Below are positions 9,164-17,477 of a stretch of DNA of 64,000 nucleotides, piece after piece; within the stretch, counting starts at the first letter, position 1, and each line of letters begins with the position of its first letter. Where the stretch lies: the NCBI RefSeq assembly GCF_034111725.1, contig NZ_JAWUWR010000077.1:1-64000 (forward strand), given 5' to 3'. Under the pieces are notes generated by a model. That model saw only the letters and a list, made by a program, of their open reading frames with translations, ran no database searches and was not told the origin of the DNA. The position numbers were made by a program, and so were the translations under genes. Source of the DNA: Thalassolituus sp034111725. Its GTDB lineage: Bacteria; Pseudomonadota; Gammaproteobacteria; Pseudomonadales; Oceanobacteraceae.

Positions 9164-10180
9164 TCAGCGGCGGCTATTGCGATATTCGACAGGGGTTTGA
9201 TTGGTCCAGCGCTTAAACGCTCGATAAAATGTGCTGGGCTCAGAAAAGCCAGTGAGGTAAACGATTTCGTCGATGCTCTCATCCGTTCCCGACAATAACT
9301 TCTTTGCCAAGTTACACCGATAGTCAGCCAGTAATTGGTTAAAATTAGTGCCGGCTTCAGCCAATCGAGTGCGCAGCGTTCGCGACTTAATATTCAGCCT
9401 TGACGCTACGTCTTCTAAATTCAATTGGCCGGTTTCTAATACCTCGCCAAATACTTTGTACACCCGAGTGACCACATCTTGCCGCTCCAGCTTGGCAACA
9501 TGCTCACTGGCGAGTTTTTCGTGCAACTGCAGCAACTCGGGTTCAGCGTGTAACGAAGGTAAGTCAAGCAACTGAATATCAAAATGGATGCGCGTTTCCG
9601 GCTCAGAAAAGTGAACGGGACATCCATAGATACGTTCATGTTCGCCAACATTACTCGGCGCCGCATGAGAAAAATCAATAGCTGAGGGACGAAAAGCACC
9701 GTCGGTAACATAACGGAAAAAACCGATTAGGCCGAGTACCATGCATTCATTTAAATGTCGCAGCGAACCCAATAGCTCACTAGCACTATCAACAACAATA
9801 CAAGCTAAACCGTCTTGAACTTCGACACTCGCCTGCGATGCATCGCTTAAAAGGCGCTGATAATTAAGCACACGAGCTAATCCATCGCCAAACGTCGGGC
9901 TGGAAAGAAACAGATATTGCAACACCTGGCCTTTGTAAACCGGCATGTGTTCACCAAGATGCAAGCCAATGTTTGAATCTTGGCTAACTTCCTCCATAAC
10001 GCTCCAGAACAAACCCTGAGCTTCATGCGGCGTGCGCAAATTGCGGTCAGTCAACAACTCTGGAGTAATCCCCAATCGTTTACACACTTCAGAAACATCC
10101 AAGCCCATTTTCAGCATCGCTTGGTGAGCTAACTGAATCATAATGCCTGAGTCTCTCAATTCTGCCATTCCGCCAGACAT
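9164..10180 (-). CDS. AraC-family transcriptional regulator
   Basis: A 338-residue regulator with an N-terminal domain of the Arabinose_bd type (about residues 15-200) and a C-terminal AraC DNA-binding domain of two helix-turn-helices (about 240-335). The second helix-turn-helix ends with the typical IDEIVYLTGFSEPSTFYRAF and RWTNQTPVEYR segments. It is divergent from the MaoC-like hydratase, with 183 bases between the start codons, so control of that gene is the simplest prediction. The inducer cannot be read from sequence, though regulators with this N-terminal domain often answer to small amphipathic or fatty-acid-like ligands. A second regulator of the same build lies at 13008. Confidence 0.9.
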   Translation of the reverse strand: MSGGMAELRDSGIMIQLAHQAMLKMGLDVSEVCKRLGITPELLTDRNLRTPHEAQGLFWSVMEEVSQDSNIGLHLGEHMPVYKGQVLQYLFLSSPTFGDGLARVLNYQRLLSDASQASVEVQDGLACIVVDSASELLGSLRHLNECMVLGLIGFFRYVTDGAFRPSAIDFSHAAPSNVGEHERIYGCPVHFSEPETRIHFDIQLLDLPSLHAEPELLQLHEKLASEHVAKLERQDVVTRVYKVFGEVLETGQLNLEDVASRLNIKSRTLRTRLAEAGTNFNQLLADYRCNLAKKLLSGTDESIDEIVYLTGFSEPSTFYRAFKRWTNQTPVEYRNSRR

Positions 10181-10302
10181 AAGTTATTGATATTCCTTGC
10201 GAGTATTGTTGGAATTCTGCCACATAGCGCAAAGGCTGCAAGCCTTATTGACCAAAGTGACGCAAACGACATAGGCTAAGCGCCAATGAGGCCAGAGACA
10301 AG

Positions 10303-10332
10303 TTCATTGTAAACTGTTCCCCTTGTTATAAT
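10303..10332 (+). promoter_or_regulatory. candidate sigma-70 promoter for the MaoC-like gene
   Basis: A perfect TATAAT at 10327-10332 with a TTCATT at 10303-10308 as a weak -35 element, 18 bases apart, lying 32 bases before the start codon of the hydratase gene. The poor -35 would suit an activator such as the divergent AraC-type protein. Confidence 0.5.
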
Positions 10333-10363
10333 TTGGCCTGTATCGCCGCAAGGACTGTTCACT

Positions 10364-11242
10364 ATGAATCAAGCTACGCACATGCAATTTAATGCGACCC
10401 CTGGCAACCTGAGTCAGTACGCTCGCTGTGTTATCCAGAAAGTGACCAAGAATGGCAAAGCCGATCTACCCAAAGTTGAAGCGGTGCAAAACAATGTTCG
10501 CACCACCCAAGACCGCATTTCTGCCTATGCACGCGTTTGTGGCTTCGAAGACAACGCCAACATATTGCCAATAACCTTCGCACACACGCTGGCGTTCCCA
10601 TTGCATATGGAGATGATGCTACACAAATCTTTCCCTGTTACACCAATGGGGATGGTTCACATACGCAACAGCATTACTCAACATCGTGCGATTCGTGTCG
10701 ATGAGAAGATGGATATTCGTTGTTTTTTTGCTGATAGCGAACGTACCAGCAAAGGTTTAGAATTCGACATCAAGACAGAAGTTCGCATTGCTGGTGAATT
10801 AGTTTGGGAGGGCTCAAGCACTAACTTGGCCCGTATTACTGTGCCAAACGCACCCAAGAAAGCGAAAAGCAATGCACCTCGTCCGGCATTGCCTGAATTC
10901 GAAATGAAAGAACGTTGGATGTTAGCCACTGACTTAGGCCGTCGTTATGCCCGAGTATCTGGTGATACGAATCCTATTCACTTACATTCAATTCCAGCAA
11001 AATTATTTGGCTTTAAAGGTCATATTGCTCATGGAATGTGGAGCAAAGCTCGCGCTGCAGCGGCCTTGTATAAAAAAGTGAATTCAGAAGCATGCTCCAT
11101 TAGCGTTGAATTTAAGCTGCCAGTATTTTTACCATCGAAAGTGGAGTTTAACTACACTGAAGGTAGCGATGGTATTAACTTTGACCTGCGCGATGACAAA
11201 GGCCAAAAAGTACACATGAAAGGGAAAATCACTAAGCTATAA
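10364..11242 (+). CDS. MaoC-like double hot-dog acyl dehydratase
   Basis: A 292-residue protein with two hot-dog-like halves. The C-terminal half holds the hydratase-2 motif of (R)-specific enoyl-CoA hydratases: YARVSGDTNPIHLH with catalytic D201 and H206, then FGFKGHIAHGMWSKA. The N-terminal half (about residues 40-150) is more diverged and probably structural. It likely hydrates enoyl-acyl-CoA, or acyl-ACP, in fatty-acid or polyester metabolism. AAGGA lies 10 bases before the ATG. It is transcribed away from an AraC-type regulator, and a hairpin follows the stop. The exact acyl substrate is unknown. Confidence 0.85.
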   Translation: MNQATHMQFNATPGNLSQYARCVIQKVTKNGKADLPKVEAVQNNVRTTQDRISAYARVCGFEDNANILPITFAHTLAFPLHMEMMLHKSFPVTPMGMVHIRNSITQHRAIRVDEKMDIRCFFADSERTSKGLEFDIKTEVRIAGELVWEGSSTNLARITVPNAPKKAKSNAPRPALPEFEMKERWMLATDLGRRYARVSGDTNPIHLHSIPAKLFGFKGHIAHGMWSKARAAAALYKKVNSEACSISVEFKLPVFLPSKVEFNYTEGSDGINFDLRDDKGQKVHMKGKITKL

Positions 11243-11253
11243 CCTGAAATCTA

Positions 11254-11281
11254 CCACAGGCCAGATACCTCAGGCCTGTGG
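11254..11281. terminator. hairpin between convergent genes
   Basis: CCACAGGCC pairs with GGCCTGTGG across a ten-base loop and is followed by TTTT on the plus strand. It ends the MaoC-like transcript and overlaps the stop codon of the convergent gene at 11270. Confidence 0.65.
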
Positions 11282-11680
11282 TTTTACTTCTCTTTTAACT
11301 CCAAGTAAAACCCATTCCTTAGCCTCCCCTGCATTATCAAATAACGCTACTGGATACCCAGGTGCGTGATAAGACAGAAACATAGACGTTAAATGACGCA
11401 ACATAAAAGAAGTGCCCACGATGGCAACTGCTTCTGTTGATTCTAATATCTGTGGATGAGACGCAAATAACTGGACTTCAAAATCCACCGTTAGTATGTG
11501 GTTCGCTAACATCACAACGGGACGCCTTGTATTTCCCGTTAAACGCAAACGCTGCGCATAAAGAAAGCGCATCAAATCAACACTTAAATGACTTAAGTCC
11601 GTCAGGTCGTGGTACACAATGCCGTCATCACCAAGCCGAGTAATCGGCTTAGGTAATAGATCGGTGTCTCGAATTGACAT
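11270..11680 (-). CDS. STAS/SpoIIAA-like small protein
   Basis: A 136-residue soluble protein. The alternating pattern (DDGIVYHDLTDL, then RRPVVMLANHI, a middle LESTEAVAIVGTSFMLRHL and YPVALFDNAGEAKEWVL) resembles the SpoIIAA/STAS-like fold found in small uncharacterised bacterial proteins, where a strand-helix repeat ends in a -TxAxAIV-S- helix. No function can be given. GAAGG lies 6 bases before the ATG. It faces the MaoC-like gene and is not in an obvious operon. Confidence 0.55.
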   Translation of the reverse strand: MSIRDTDLLPKPITRLGDDGIVYHDLTDLSHLSVDLMRFLYAQRLRLTGNTRRPVVMLANHILTVDFEVQLFASHPQILESTEAVAIVGTSFMLRHLTSMFLSYHAPGYPVALFDNAGEAKEWVLLGVKREVKPQA

Positions 11681-12010
11681 ATTGCCTTCAGTTATAAGAG
11701 CACGTGATTTGGCACGCTATCTAATTTATTTTATAAAAGAAACAGGGATTCAACGTATGAAGGTCAATCGGCGACAATATGACACGATATAACCTGAATA
11801 TTGGCCCATCGGGAGCGCTGCACATTTTATAACCTAATTAAGAGGAAAGCATTGCTTGTAAATATTGAGACCTCATCGTGAAGCCAATTGCCGACATATT
11901 AAAAAGATTGGCTTTATCTTGGCTAGCCTGCTGGTATCATGACCATCGAAGTCATAGTCAGTATAAACGATCATAAAGCAACCAGCTGACCGACATTAAC
12001 AATAACAAAA
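11681..12010. other. 330-base intergenic region
   Basis: AT-rich spacer between the divergent STAS-like gene and the outer-membrane protein gene. I see no ORF with a ribosome-binding site, no RNA gene and no clear terminator. ATAACCT occurs twice (around 11789 and 11830), and it must hold promoters for both flanking genes, but I cannot place them with confidence. Confidence 0.5.
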
Positions 12011-12703
12011 ATGGATTCTCTCATGCGCTTAACCGCTACCCTTGGAGCCTTTGCTGCTCTCATGATCCCGTCGCTAGCATTGGCAGGCGAAGGCTTTGTC
12101 GGCGTCACCGCTGGTATTACTGATTCGCAAGACATGGATCAATTTAGTGAAAACTTTCGTATTATTATTGGCCCTAACATTACTGAAAACCTATCGATGG
12201 AACTGGGTTTAGTCGATATGGGAGAAGCGGGTTTCGACGATCCTAAAGCCGATTTCAGCTCAGCAGGCGATGGTATTGCGCCACGTTTTAATAATGTTCA
12301 ATCGGGAAGTGTTGATCGGGTCTCAGGGACTGATGATATTCTAGCGTCAGCAACCTACACTGGACTGAGCACGGTCCACCCGCGCAGCTTTCTAATCACG
12401 ATGCGCTATCGTTTTGGCCTTACCGACACCATTGACTTTTTTATCAAAGGCGGAGCGAATGCTTGGGTCGCTAAGTATGATGAAGTAGAAATCGTTGCCT
12501 ATGAAGATGGTACTACTTCACGCCGTATCTCAAAAACGAGCGAAACGTCAGCGGTTGATCTTATTACCGGTGGTGGTTTCTTATGGAATGCCTACAAGAA
12601 TATGACAATTCGCGCCGAGCTAGAGACTACGGCGCTGGATAGCCAGATATTTCCACGAGCTCGCTTCCAGCTTCTGACTCTTGGAATGCAATACGAGTTC
12701 TAA
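12011..12703 (+). CDS. outer-membrane beta-barrel protein
   Basis: A 230-residue exported protein. A signal peptide ends at about ...PSLALAG, and the mature part alternates polar and hydrophobic residues in about eight amphipathic strands (SFLITMRYRFGL, DFFIKGGANAWV, NMTIRAELETT, FQLLTLGMQYEF), ending in the terminal phenylalanine that the BAM complex recognises. It looks like a small OmpA/OmpW-type eight-stranded barrel; its cargo is unknown. An in-frame ATG at 12023 (MRLTATLG) would give a more normal signal peptide and may be the true start; neither has a strong ribosome-binding site. An AraC-type regulator follows and may control it. Confidence 0.75.
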   Translation: MDSLMRLTATLGAFAALMIPSLALAGEGFVGVTAGITDSQDMDQFSENFRIIIGPNITENLSMELGLVDMGEAGFDDPKADFSSAGDGIAPRFNNVQSGSVDRVSGTDDILASATYTGLSTVHPRSFLITMRYRFGLTDTIDFFIKGGANAWVAKYDEVEIVAYEDGTTSRRISKTSETSAVDLITGGGFLWNAYKNMTIRAELETTALDSQIFPRARFQLLTLGMQYEF

Positions 12704-13007
12704 AAGCAATACCTATTCATTAGAAATATGAAAGCCCAAAGCAAGAAAACACCTTATTTCGGTTTGCTTGGGCGCTTTCTTGCCACTTTTCCATCTTTTC
12801 TTTCAATTGAAAACTTCTGTCAGCAATTAGTGTCATACTTTCTCACAAATGAGTCAAAGCTGTGCTACCTTTGGTAACAGGTGACAAAAATGGGCACCTA
12901 GGGTTACCATAAAGCTTGGTTTAAGACGCCTAAATTTGCTGGACTGGTTTTTGCTAACGGAATAGTTAGAAAAATAACAACAAACTCACTGATCAGACAT
13001 TGCCACT
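12704..13007. other. 304-base intergenic region with two inverted repeats
   Basis: After the barrel gene, GCCCAAAGCAA at 12734-12744 pairs (one bulge) with TTGCTTGGGC at 12763-12772, a likely terminator with a modest T-rich tail. At 12873-12908, GGTAAC-AGGTG faces CACCT-AGG-GTTACC, an imperfect palindrome about 100 bases before the AraC-type start codon, which could be an operator for autoregulation. No gene is seen here. Confidence 0.5.
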
Positions 13008-14054
13008 ATGAACATGGAAAAAGGTTACGTATCAACTGCACTGATCCGGCCTCTGCTGGAAAATGCCGGAGCGCGCTCTTTTGAAGAGATGCCGGATGCC
13101 TCGGAAGGAATCCAGCGTGTTTTGAAACAGCTCAAGGACCCGGACAGTCGCATTAGTATTGAAGACGCAGATGAACTCATTGGCCAGTTGATCCAAACAA
13201 CAGGCAATGAAGCTTTGTGTGTGCAACCCCCCCACAAATTCAATACGCACAGTAGTTGTCAGTTACAGCATTTATTCCTGTGCAGTAACACATTGCGTGA
13301 AGCGCTCTACTACATGGAGAAGTTCTCACCCTTACTGAGCGACCTCCTTGAAGTTAACGTCACCCGTACTCGCGACAACATCATTAAAATCAAATTCCCA
13401 GTTCACGACAATGCATTTCTTGCGAGTCAACGCCATCGCACGGAAATCATTATCAGCATCATGCTCAACTGGATGCGTCAGCTGTGCGGAGCAGAGTTAG
13501 AAATTGTTGGTATTAATGTGCCTTTCCCGGCAACACAATATCAGCAGCAGCATAGCCAGCAGTGGCGAACCACAGTGCAATACAATGCTGATGAATGCAG
13601 CATTCAATTGCATAGCAAGTGGCTAGATGAAGGTCTGCACAAAACAAACCCTCACATCCTTAGTATGATGAAGCGTGAAGTTGAAGAGCAGTATCGCAAA
13701 CTAGCACGCTCAGGCTCTTTGGCGGAAAGAATTCGCAAAGCGCTCATGCAAGATAAAATTCGCTTAAACGCGAACCAGCAAGAAGTTGCTAACTACTTCC
13801 ATATCAGTGCCCGCACTCTCAATCGTCATTTGCATCGTGAAAATACGTCACTGAAGCAAATCGTTACGCAAGTTCGATTAGAAACAGCTAAGCAGATGCT
13901 CATTGCTTCTGAAGACAGTATTGAACAGATCGCTTTGCAAATTGGTTTATCGGGTCGTCGTACGCTGGATCGAATATTTATTAAAGAAGTGAATCAAAGT
14001 CCAGCTCAGTTCCGTCAGAACAATCGCCACCATGCAATGGCGGTCGGTCACTGA
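13008..14054 (+). CDS. AraC-family transcriptional regulator
   Basis: A 348-residue regulator of the same build as the one at 9164: an N-terminal Arabinose_bd-type sensing domain (about residues 20-205) and a C-terminal AraC DNA-binding domain (about 240-340). The DNA-binding part carries QQEVANYFHISARTLNRHL as the first helix-turn-helix and SIEQIALQIGLSGRRTLDRI, then NQSPAQFR, as the second. ATG codons at 13008 and 13014 are both possible starts. The gene follows the outer-membrane barrel gene on the same strand after 304 bases, with a palindrome upstream that could bind the regulator itself. Confidence 0.9.
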   Translation: MNMEKGYVSTALIRPLLENAGARSFEEMPDASEGIQRVLKQLKDPDSRISIEDADELIGQLIQTTGNEALCVQPPHKFNTHSSCQLQHLFLCSNTLREALYYMEKFSPLLSDLLEVNVTRTRDNIIKIKFPVHDNAFLASQRHRTEIIISIMLNWMRQLCGAELEIVGINVPFPATQYQQQHSQQWRTTVQYNADECSIQLHSKWLDEGLHKTNPHILSMMKREVEEQYRKLARSGSLAERIRKALMQDKIRLNANQQEVANYFHISARTLNRHLHRENTSLKQIVTQVRLETAKQMLIASEDSIEQIALQIGLSGRRTLDRIFIKEVNQSPAQFRQNNRHHAMAVGH

Positions 14055-14067
14055 CAATAACTGCTGA

Positions 14068-14105
14068 GCTCGATAGTGCGACTCATCGTAGCGTCACTAT
14101 CGAGC
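14068..14105. terminator. hairpin between convergent genes
   Basis: GCTCGATAGTG pairs perfectly with CACTATCGAGC across a 16-base loop. It lies between the stops of the AraC-type gene and the convergent Nudix gene. There is no T run, so a Rho-independent role is only moderately likely. Confidence 0.5.
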
Positions 14106-14112
14106 CAGCTGT

Positions 14113-14670
14113 TTAAGCAATCCCCAATAACCGTATACGTTGAATCGCAAGCACGGACAACGCATCGGTAATCTGACCATCCATCGCCATCGCAAAAACC
14201 TCATCAAATGGCAGACGTTGGATCGCTAGCACCTCCGTTTCTTCCATTTCAGTTTCCCCTTGTTTCAGGCCGCGCGCAACAAATACGAATCCTTCTTCAT
14301 TGGTAATGCAGTTACTCATGTGTACATGGCCGCAAGGCATCAGTTCACTCGCGATCAAGCCAGTTTCTTCTTTTAGCTCTCGCAATGCACAGGCTGCTGG
14401 ATCCTCGTCTAATGGGCAACCTCCCATCGGGATTTCCCAATGATACTGACTCAATGGGAAACGATATTGACCAACTAACCAGGTATCACCATTTTCAGCC
14501 AAAGGTACGACACCTACGGCTCTATTTTTAAATGATACGGTGCCATAAATACCAGGATTACCAGCAGGATTAATCACCTGATATTCGTCGATCTTAATCC
14601 ACGGATTTTGGTAATGCGTTTTTGACGATGTTATCTGCCAAGGACTGATGTCATCTTGTTTCTGATTCAT
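14113..14670 (-). CDS. Nudix hydrolase (ADP-ribose pyrophosphatase-like)
   Basis: A 185-residue Nudix enzyme. The complete Nudix box runs from G83 to L105: G-x5-E89-x7-R97-E98-L-K-E101-E102-T-G-L, whose glutamates bind the catalytic metal. The preceding RFPLSQYHWEIPMGG matches the ADP-ribose pyrophosphatase subgroup, which hydrolyses ADP-ribose to AMP and ribose-5-phosphate, so this is the favoured substrate class. The start overlaps the end of the rhombosortase gene by 20 bases, which makes cotranscription likely, but the biochemical link to proteolysis is unclear. Confidence 0.9.
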   Translation of the reverse strand: MNQKQDDISPWQITSSKTHYQNPWIKIDEYQVINPAGNPGIYGTVSFKNRAVGVVPLAENGDTWLVGQYRFPLSQYHWEIPMGGCPLDEDPAACALRELKEETGLIASELMPCGHVHMSNCITNEEGFVFVARGLKQGETEMEETEVLAIQRLPFDEVFAMAMDGQITDALSVLAIQRIRLLGIA

Positions 14671-15238
14671 GCTTTTTCCTTAACGCTTGCTGGATGCTAG
14701 CGACTGCAATCCAAAGTATACCCGCTAGAACACCAAATAAATGTGCCCTAGTTTCAACGCGCCCTCCCAGCCACGAAGCCATAGCTAAGTCGTCATACAT
14801 AGGCGACTGCTCCCACAACACCTTGCCGATCACAATCGCAACAGTCGCCCACACCACGCGACGACTGTAGAACGGCGAATACCAGATGGCGATCAATAAA
14901 GCGCCGTGCAAAGCTCCTGAAAGCCCGACGTATATAAGCAAATCGGGAGCAAACCAGTACAAGCTCAAGCCATCGGCCAATAATAGCCAAAACACGGCGA
15001 TTAACGTCAACAGTGGATAGCGATGATCCGCGATGTAGGCAACTAAAGCCAAACCGCAAAGATTGAGCAGAAGATGATAGAGAGAGAGATGAACCAGATG
15101 GCCGGTAATAATTCGCCACCACTGCCCGGCTTCAATTGCCGCGCGGTCAAATTGCAACCCACCAGCAAAGCTTACACTAGAGAATTGAATTAAAAGGCAA
15201 ACAAGGGCTAACCCTATAAATATGAATACTGATCTCAA
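14651..15238 (-). CDS. rrtA: rhombosortase (rhomboid-family intramembrane protease)
   Basis: A 195-residue membrane protein with about six transmembrane helices of the rhomboid fold. The family motif GHxxHxxxxHxxxN appears as G46-H47-L-V-H50-L-S-L-Y-H55-L-L-L-N59. The catalytic serine is S107 in YVGLSGALHG, and the partner histidine is H166 in RAHLFGVLAG. Rhombosortases process proteins bearing a C-terminal GlyGly-CTERM signal. The gene directly upstream, 21 bases away, encodes a metalloprotease with just such a tail, so the two form a dedicated enzyme-substrate pair. A TTG start at 15238 is chosen because AGGG lies 8 bases upstream. Confidence 0.9.
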   Translation of the reverse strand: MRSVFIFIGLALVCLLIQFSSVSFAGGLQFDRAAIEAGQWWRIITGHLVHLSLYHLLLNLCGLALVAYIADHRYPLLTLIAVFWLLLADGLSLYWFAPDLLIYVGLSGALHGALLIAIWYSPFYSRRVVWATVAIVIGKVLWEQSPMYDDLAMASWLGGRVETRAHLFGVLAGILWIAVASIQQALRKKHESETR

Positions 15239-15259
15239 AACAGAGACCCTACGCTGAGA

Positions 15260-17341
15260 CTATGCGCGGCAGTATAACCTTTGCCGTGGCAAAAAGACGA
15301 TCAACAACAACCAAACCCAAGCGCCGCCACCGGATGATCCAGAGGAAGAACTGCTGGCGTCAATTACAGGTAGATTTGGAGCCATCGCATCAGCACCGAG
15401 ATCACTGACACTAACCAAGACACGAACGCTGACATCAAACGGCGCAACCGTAAATGGACTAGAAGAGTTATTGCGCACATAGGTTAGGCCACTTGCCATA
15501 CCCTGAGTGTCAGCAAGTATCGGGGCGTGAGAGCCATTAGTAACGCTATCAACTTGTAGGTACAGAGTTCCTGCACTGACTTTTTTTGCACTTGAGAACA
15601 ATAACCGGTTCCAACCTGCCTTCACGGTGTAATTCTGTCGAGCAACTTCACCATCCGGCGACCATACGTCGAAATTCCGATATAAGCCCACGGTAACCTC
15701 ACCAGGCCCGTGCGCAAACCAGTCGACACCATCAACAGAGGTAACGCTGGAAGATAAGGCTATCGGCATTGCCATTGAGCCAGAACCGCCATACGAGCCC
15801 CACAAACCGTTTGGAGGAAGCTCGTCATAACCAATATTGTCGCCGTGAATATCGATACTACTGGTCACTGAGACAGATGCACTGGTGTTAGTCGACAAAC
15901 TGGCAAGCGTTACAGCTCCGCGACTGTCGCTATAAAGCTGATAGCCTGAAGCAGATTTCATTACCTGCTTTGAACTACCTAGTACAAGGCTGTCACTTTG
16001 CTCAAAAGTCGGCAATAGCACTAACTGCTCAGCAGCATCGGTTGTTAACGACGCGAGGGGACCAAATCCAAAATTGTCATCAATCTGCGAAATCAGTAAA
16101 CCTTCATCAGGCACACTCACATCAAAGCCCGTTTGATAGCGATGTTCAAGCAATAACCGTTTACCATGACGATAGGCATCTAAGGGAATTTCAATAATAT
16201 TTGGAGATGTCGCTAACGCTTCGAGTATCCCGCCACCGGTGGTCAACACAGTCTCTTCGGCAAAGCCCGCCAATAGTTTATTCCACGCCATCATGTGAGA
16301 TGGGAAATCACCCGCGTCGCCACCACCGCTATTCCAACCGCCGTAGCTCATCAATCCCCACCGACCTATTCCCTCACCAATCCCTAAGTAGTCGTATAAG
16401 TCTGGTAGGTCGAAGAGTAAATGACCTAACTCATGAGAAATTAAACCGGTTGTCGCCATATGGCGTTCATGCTGCTCGCCAAACATGGCGTATTCACTCA
16501 GCCACACCCCACCCGAATTGACTGCCGTAACCGAAGACTTGTGCGCCCATATGCGTGGATGCGTGGATGCAGTTCCCGCATAGGCCTGCTCAAAGCCTGA
16601 AACCAAGAGCACGACAGCCACTTCGTTAGGATCAATCCAAGTATCGCCGTTCAAATCATAAGCACTTAAATTGACTACGCTTGCGACATAAGACAAGGCG
16701 GTTGCGACTAACGCCTGACTACTCGCTCCATATTGATTACCGAAATCGGGATGATCTGTAGTTAGTGTCATCGTAATAATACCGTCATCGCGCGTACCCG
16801 ACTGCTCCGCCACCGGTTCAATATCAAATTGACCGTAGGAGTTCTCTAAAAAGTAATCACGGACACTGTTGGTGTTGCTACCAAATACGCGCGAAGCAAA
16901 CGCTGCATCAGTATATGTCGAATTCTGGTCAGCAAAGTTAACGCGAACTATCACTAACGGCTGCTTATGAGTGCCCCCAGCATAACGATAGGGTTGATGT
17001 TGCGGAGCTGCCGCACTGATAGTGGCATTGGCTTTGGGAGTGACAGAAATTTGTGGGCTGTCAGAAACCTCAGGAGCGGACGCCAAACGGCCAAATTCCG
17101 TTGGTAAAGCGATAACTTTGCCGTTGCGATCTACCTTAGCCAGAAAGAGCGTGCTGTTGACCTCGACCAGTAAACGGCCGTCATCCAGCCGCATGTAGGG
17201 TTCATCGCGGCTGCCCATCAGTGAAACGGAATACACTGCGCCCGACGCCAACTCAATCGACGTTTGTTGCAAGGCGGCAGGCATATTGGCCCATGCCGAC
17301 ATACTGCAAAGCATTAAGATAACGAGGCGTAATATCGGCAT
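15260..17341 (-). CDS. M6-family metalloprotease with GlyGly-CTERM tail
   Basis: A secreted zinc protease of about 693 residues. From the ATG at 17341 the protein has a good signal peptide (MPILRLVILMLCSMSAWA); an in-frame start at 17383 would place extra charged residues before it. The active site is H303-E-L-G-H307 in LISHELGHLLFDLPDLYD, with the long GxxH/MSYG region following (GRWGLMSYGGWNSGG), as in M6 (immune-inhibitor-A type) enzymes. The last about 30 residues are a Ser/Gly linker, GGG, a hydrophobic helix (AWVWLLLIVFL) and a basic end (RQR), which is the GlyGly-CTERM sorting signal. The next gene is the matching rhombosortase. It probably acts at the cell surface or is released by cleavage. 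Confidence 0.92.
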   Translation of the reverse strand: MPILRLVILMLCSMSAWANMPAALQQTSIELASGAVYSVSLMGSRDEPYMRLDDGRLLVEVNSTLFLAKVDRNGKVIALPTEFGRLASAPEVSDSPQISVTPKANATISAAAPQHQPYRYAGGTHKQPLVIVRVNFADQNSTYTDAAFASRVFGSNTNSVRDYFLENSYGQFDIEPVAEQSGTRDDGIITMTLTTDHPDFGNQYGASSQALVATALSYVASVVNLSAYDLNGDTWIDPNEVAVVLLVSGFEQAYAGTASTHPRIWAHKSSVTAVNSGGVWLSEYAMFGEQHERHMATTGLISHELGHLLFDLPDLYDYLGIGEGIGRWGLMSYGGWNSGGGDAGDFPSHMMAWNKLLAGFAEETVLTTGGGILEALATSPNIIEIPLDAYRHGKRLLLEHRYQTGFDVSVPDEGLLISQIDDNFGFGPLASLTTDAAEQLVLLPTFEQSDSLVLGSSKQVMKSASGYQLYSDSRGAVTLASLSTNTSASVSVTSSIDIHGDNIGYDELPPNGLWGSYGGSGSMAMPIALSSSVTSVDGVDWFAHGPGEVTVGLYRNFDVWSPDGEVARQNYTVKAGWNRLLFSSAKKVSAGTLYLQVDSVTNGSHAPILADTQGMASGLTYVRNNSSSPFTVAPFDVSVRVLVSVSDLGADAMAPNLPVIDASSSSSGSSGGGAWVWLLLIVFLPRQRLYCRA

Positions 17342-17477
17342 GAGAATAAGAATCTGGTGGACATCTATATCAACTCTAGCCAAAAGTCAGCGAGCGGATA
17401 AGGTCAAGTAACAAGTCCCTACAATTCTTCTTAATACTGGCACTATTCAGCTATATAAGTGCCAAATTTCCAACGGA

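Noticed and set aside
11270..11680. Anti-sigma factor antagonist role for the STAS-like protein
   Set aside because: The fold resemblance is weak and no partner kinase or phosphatase is adjacent.
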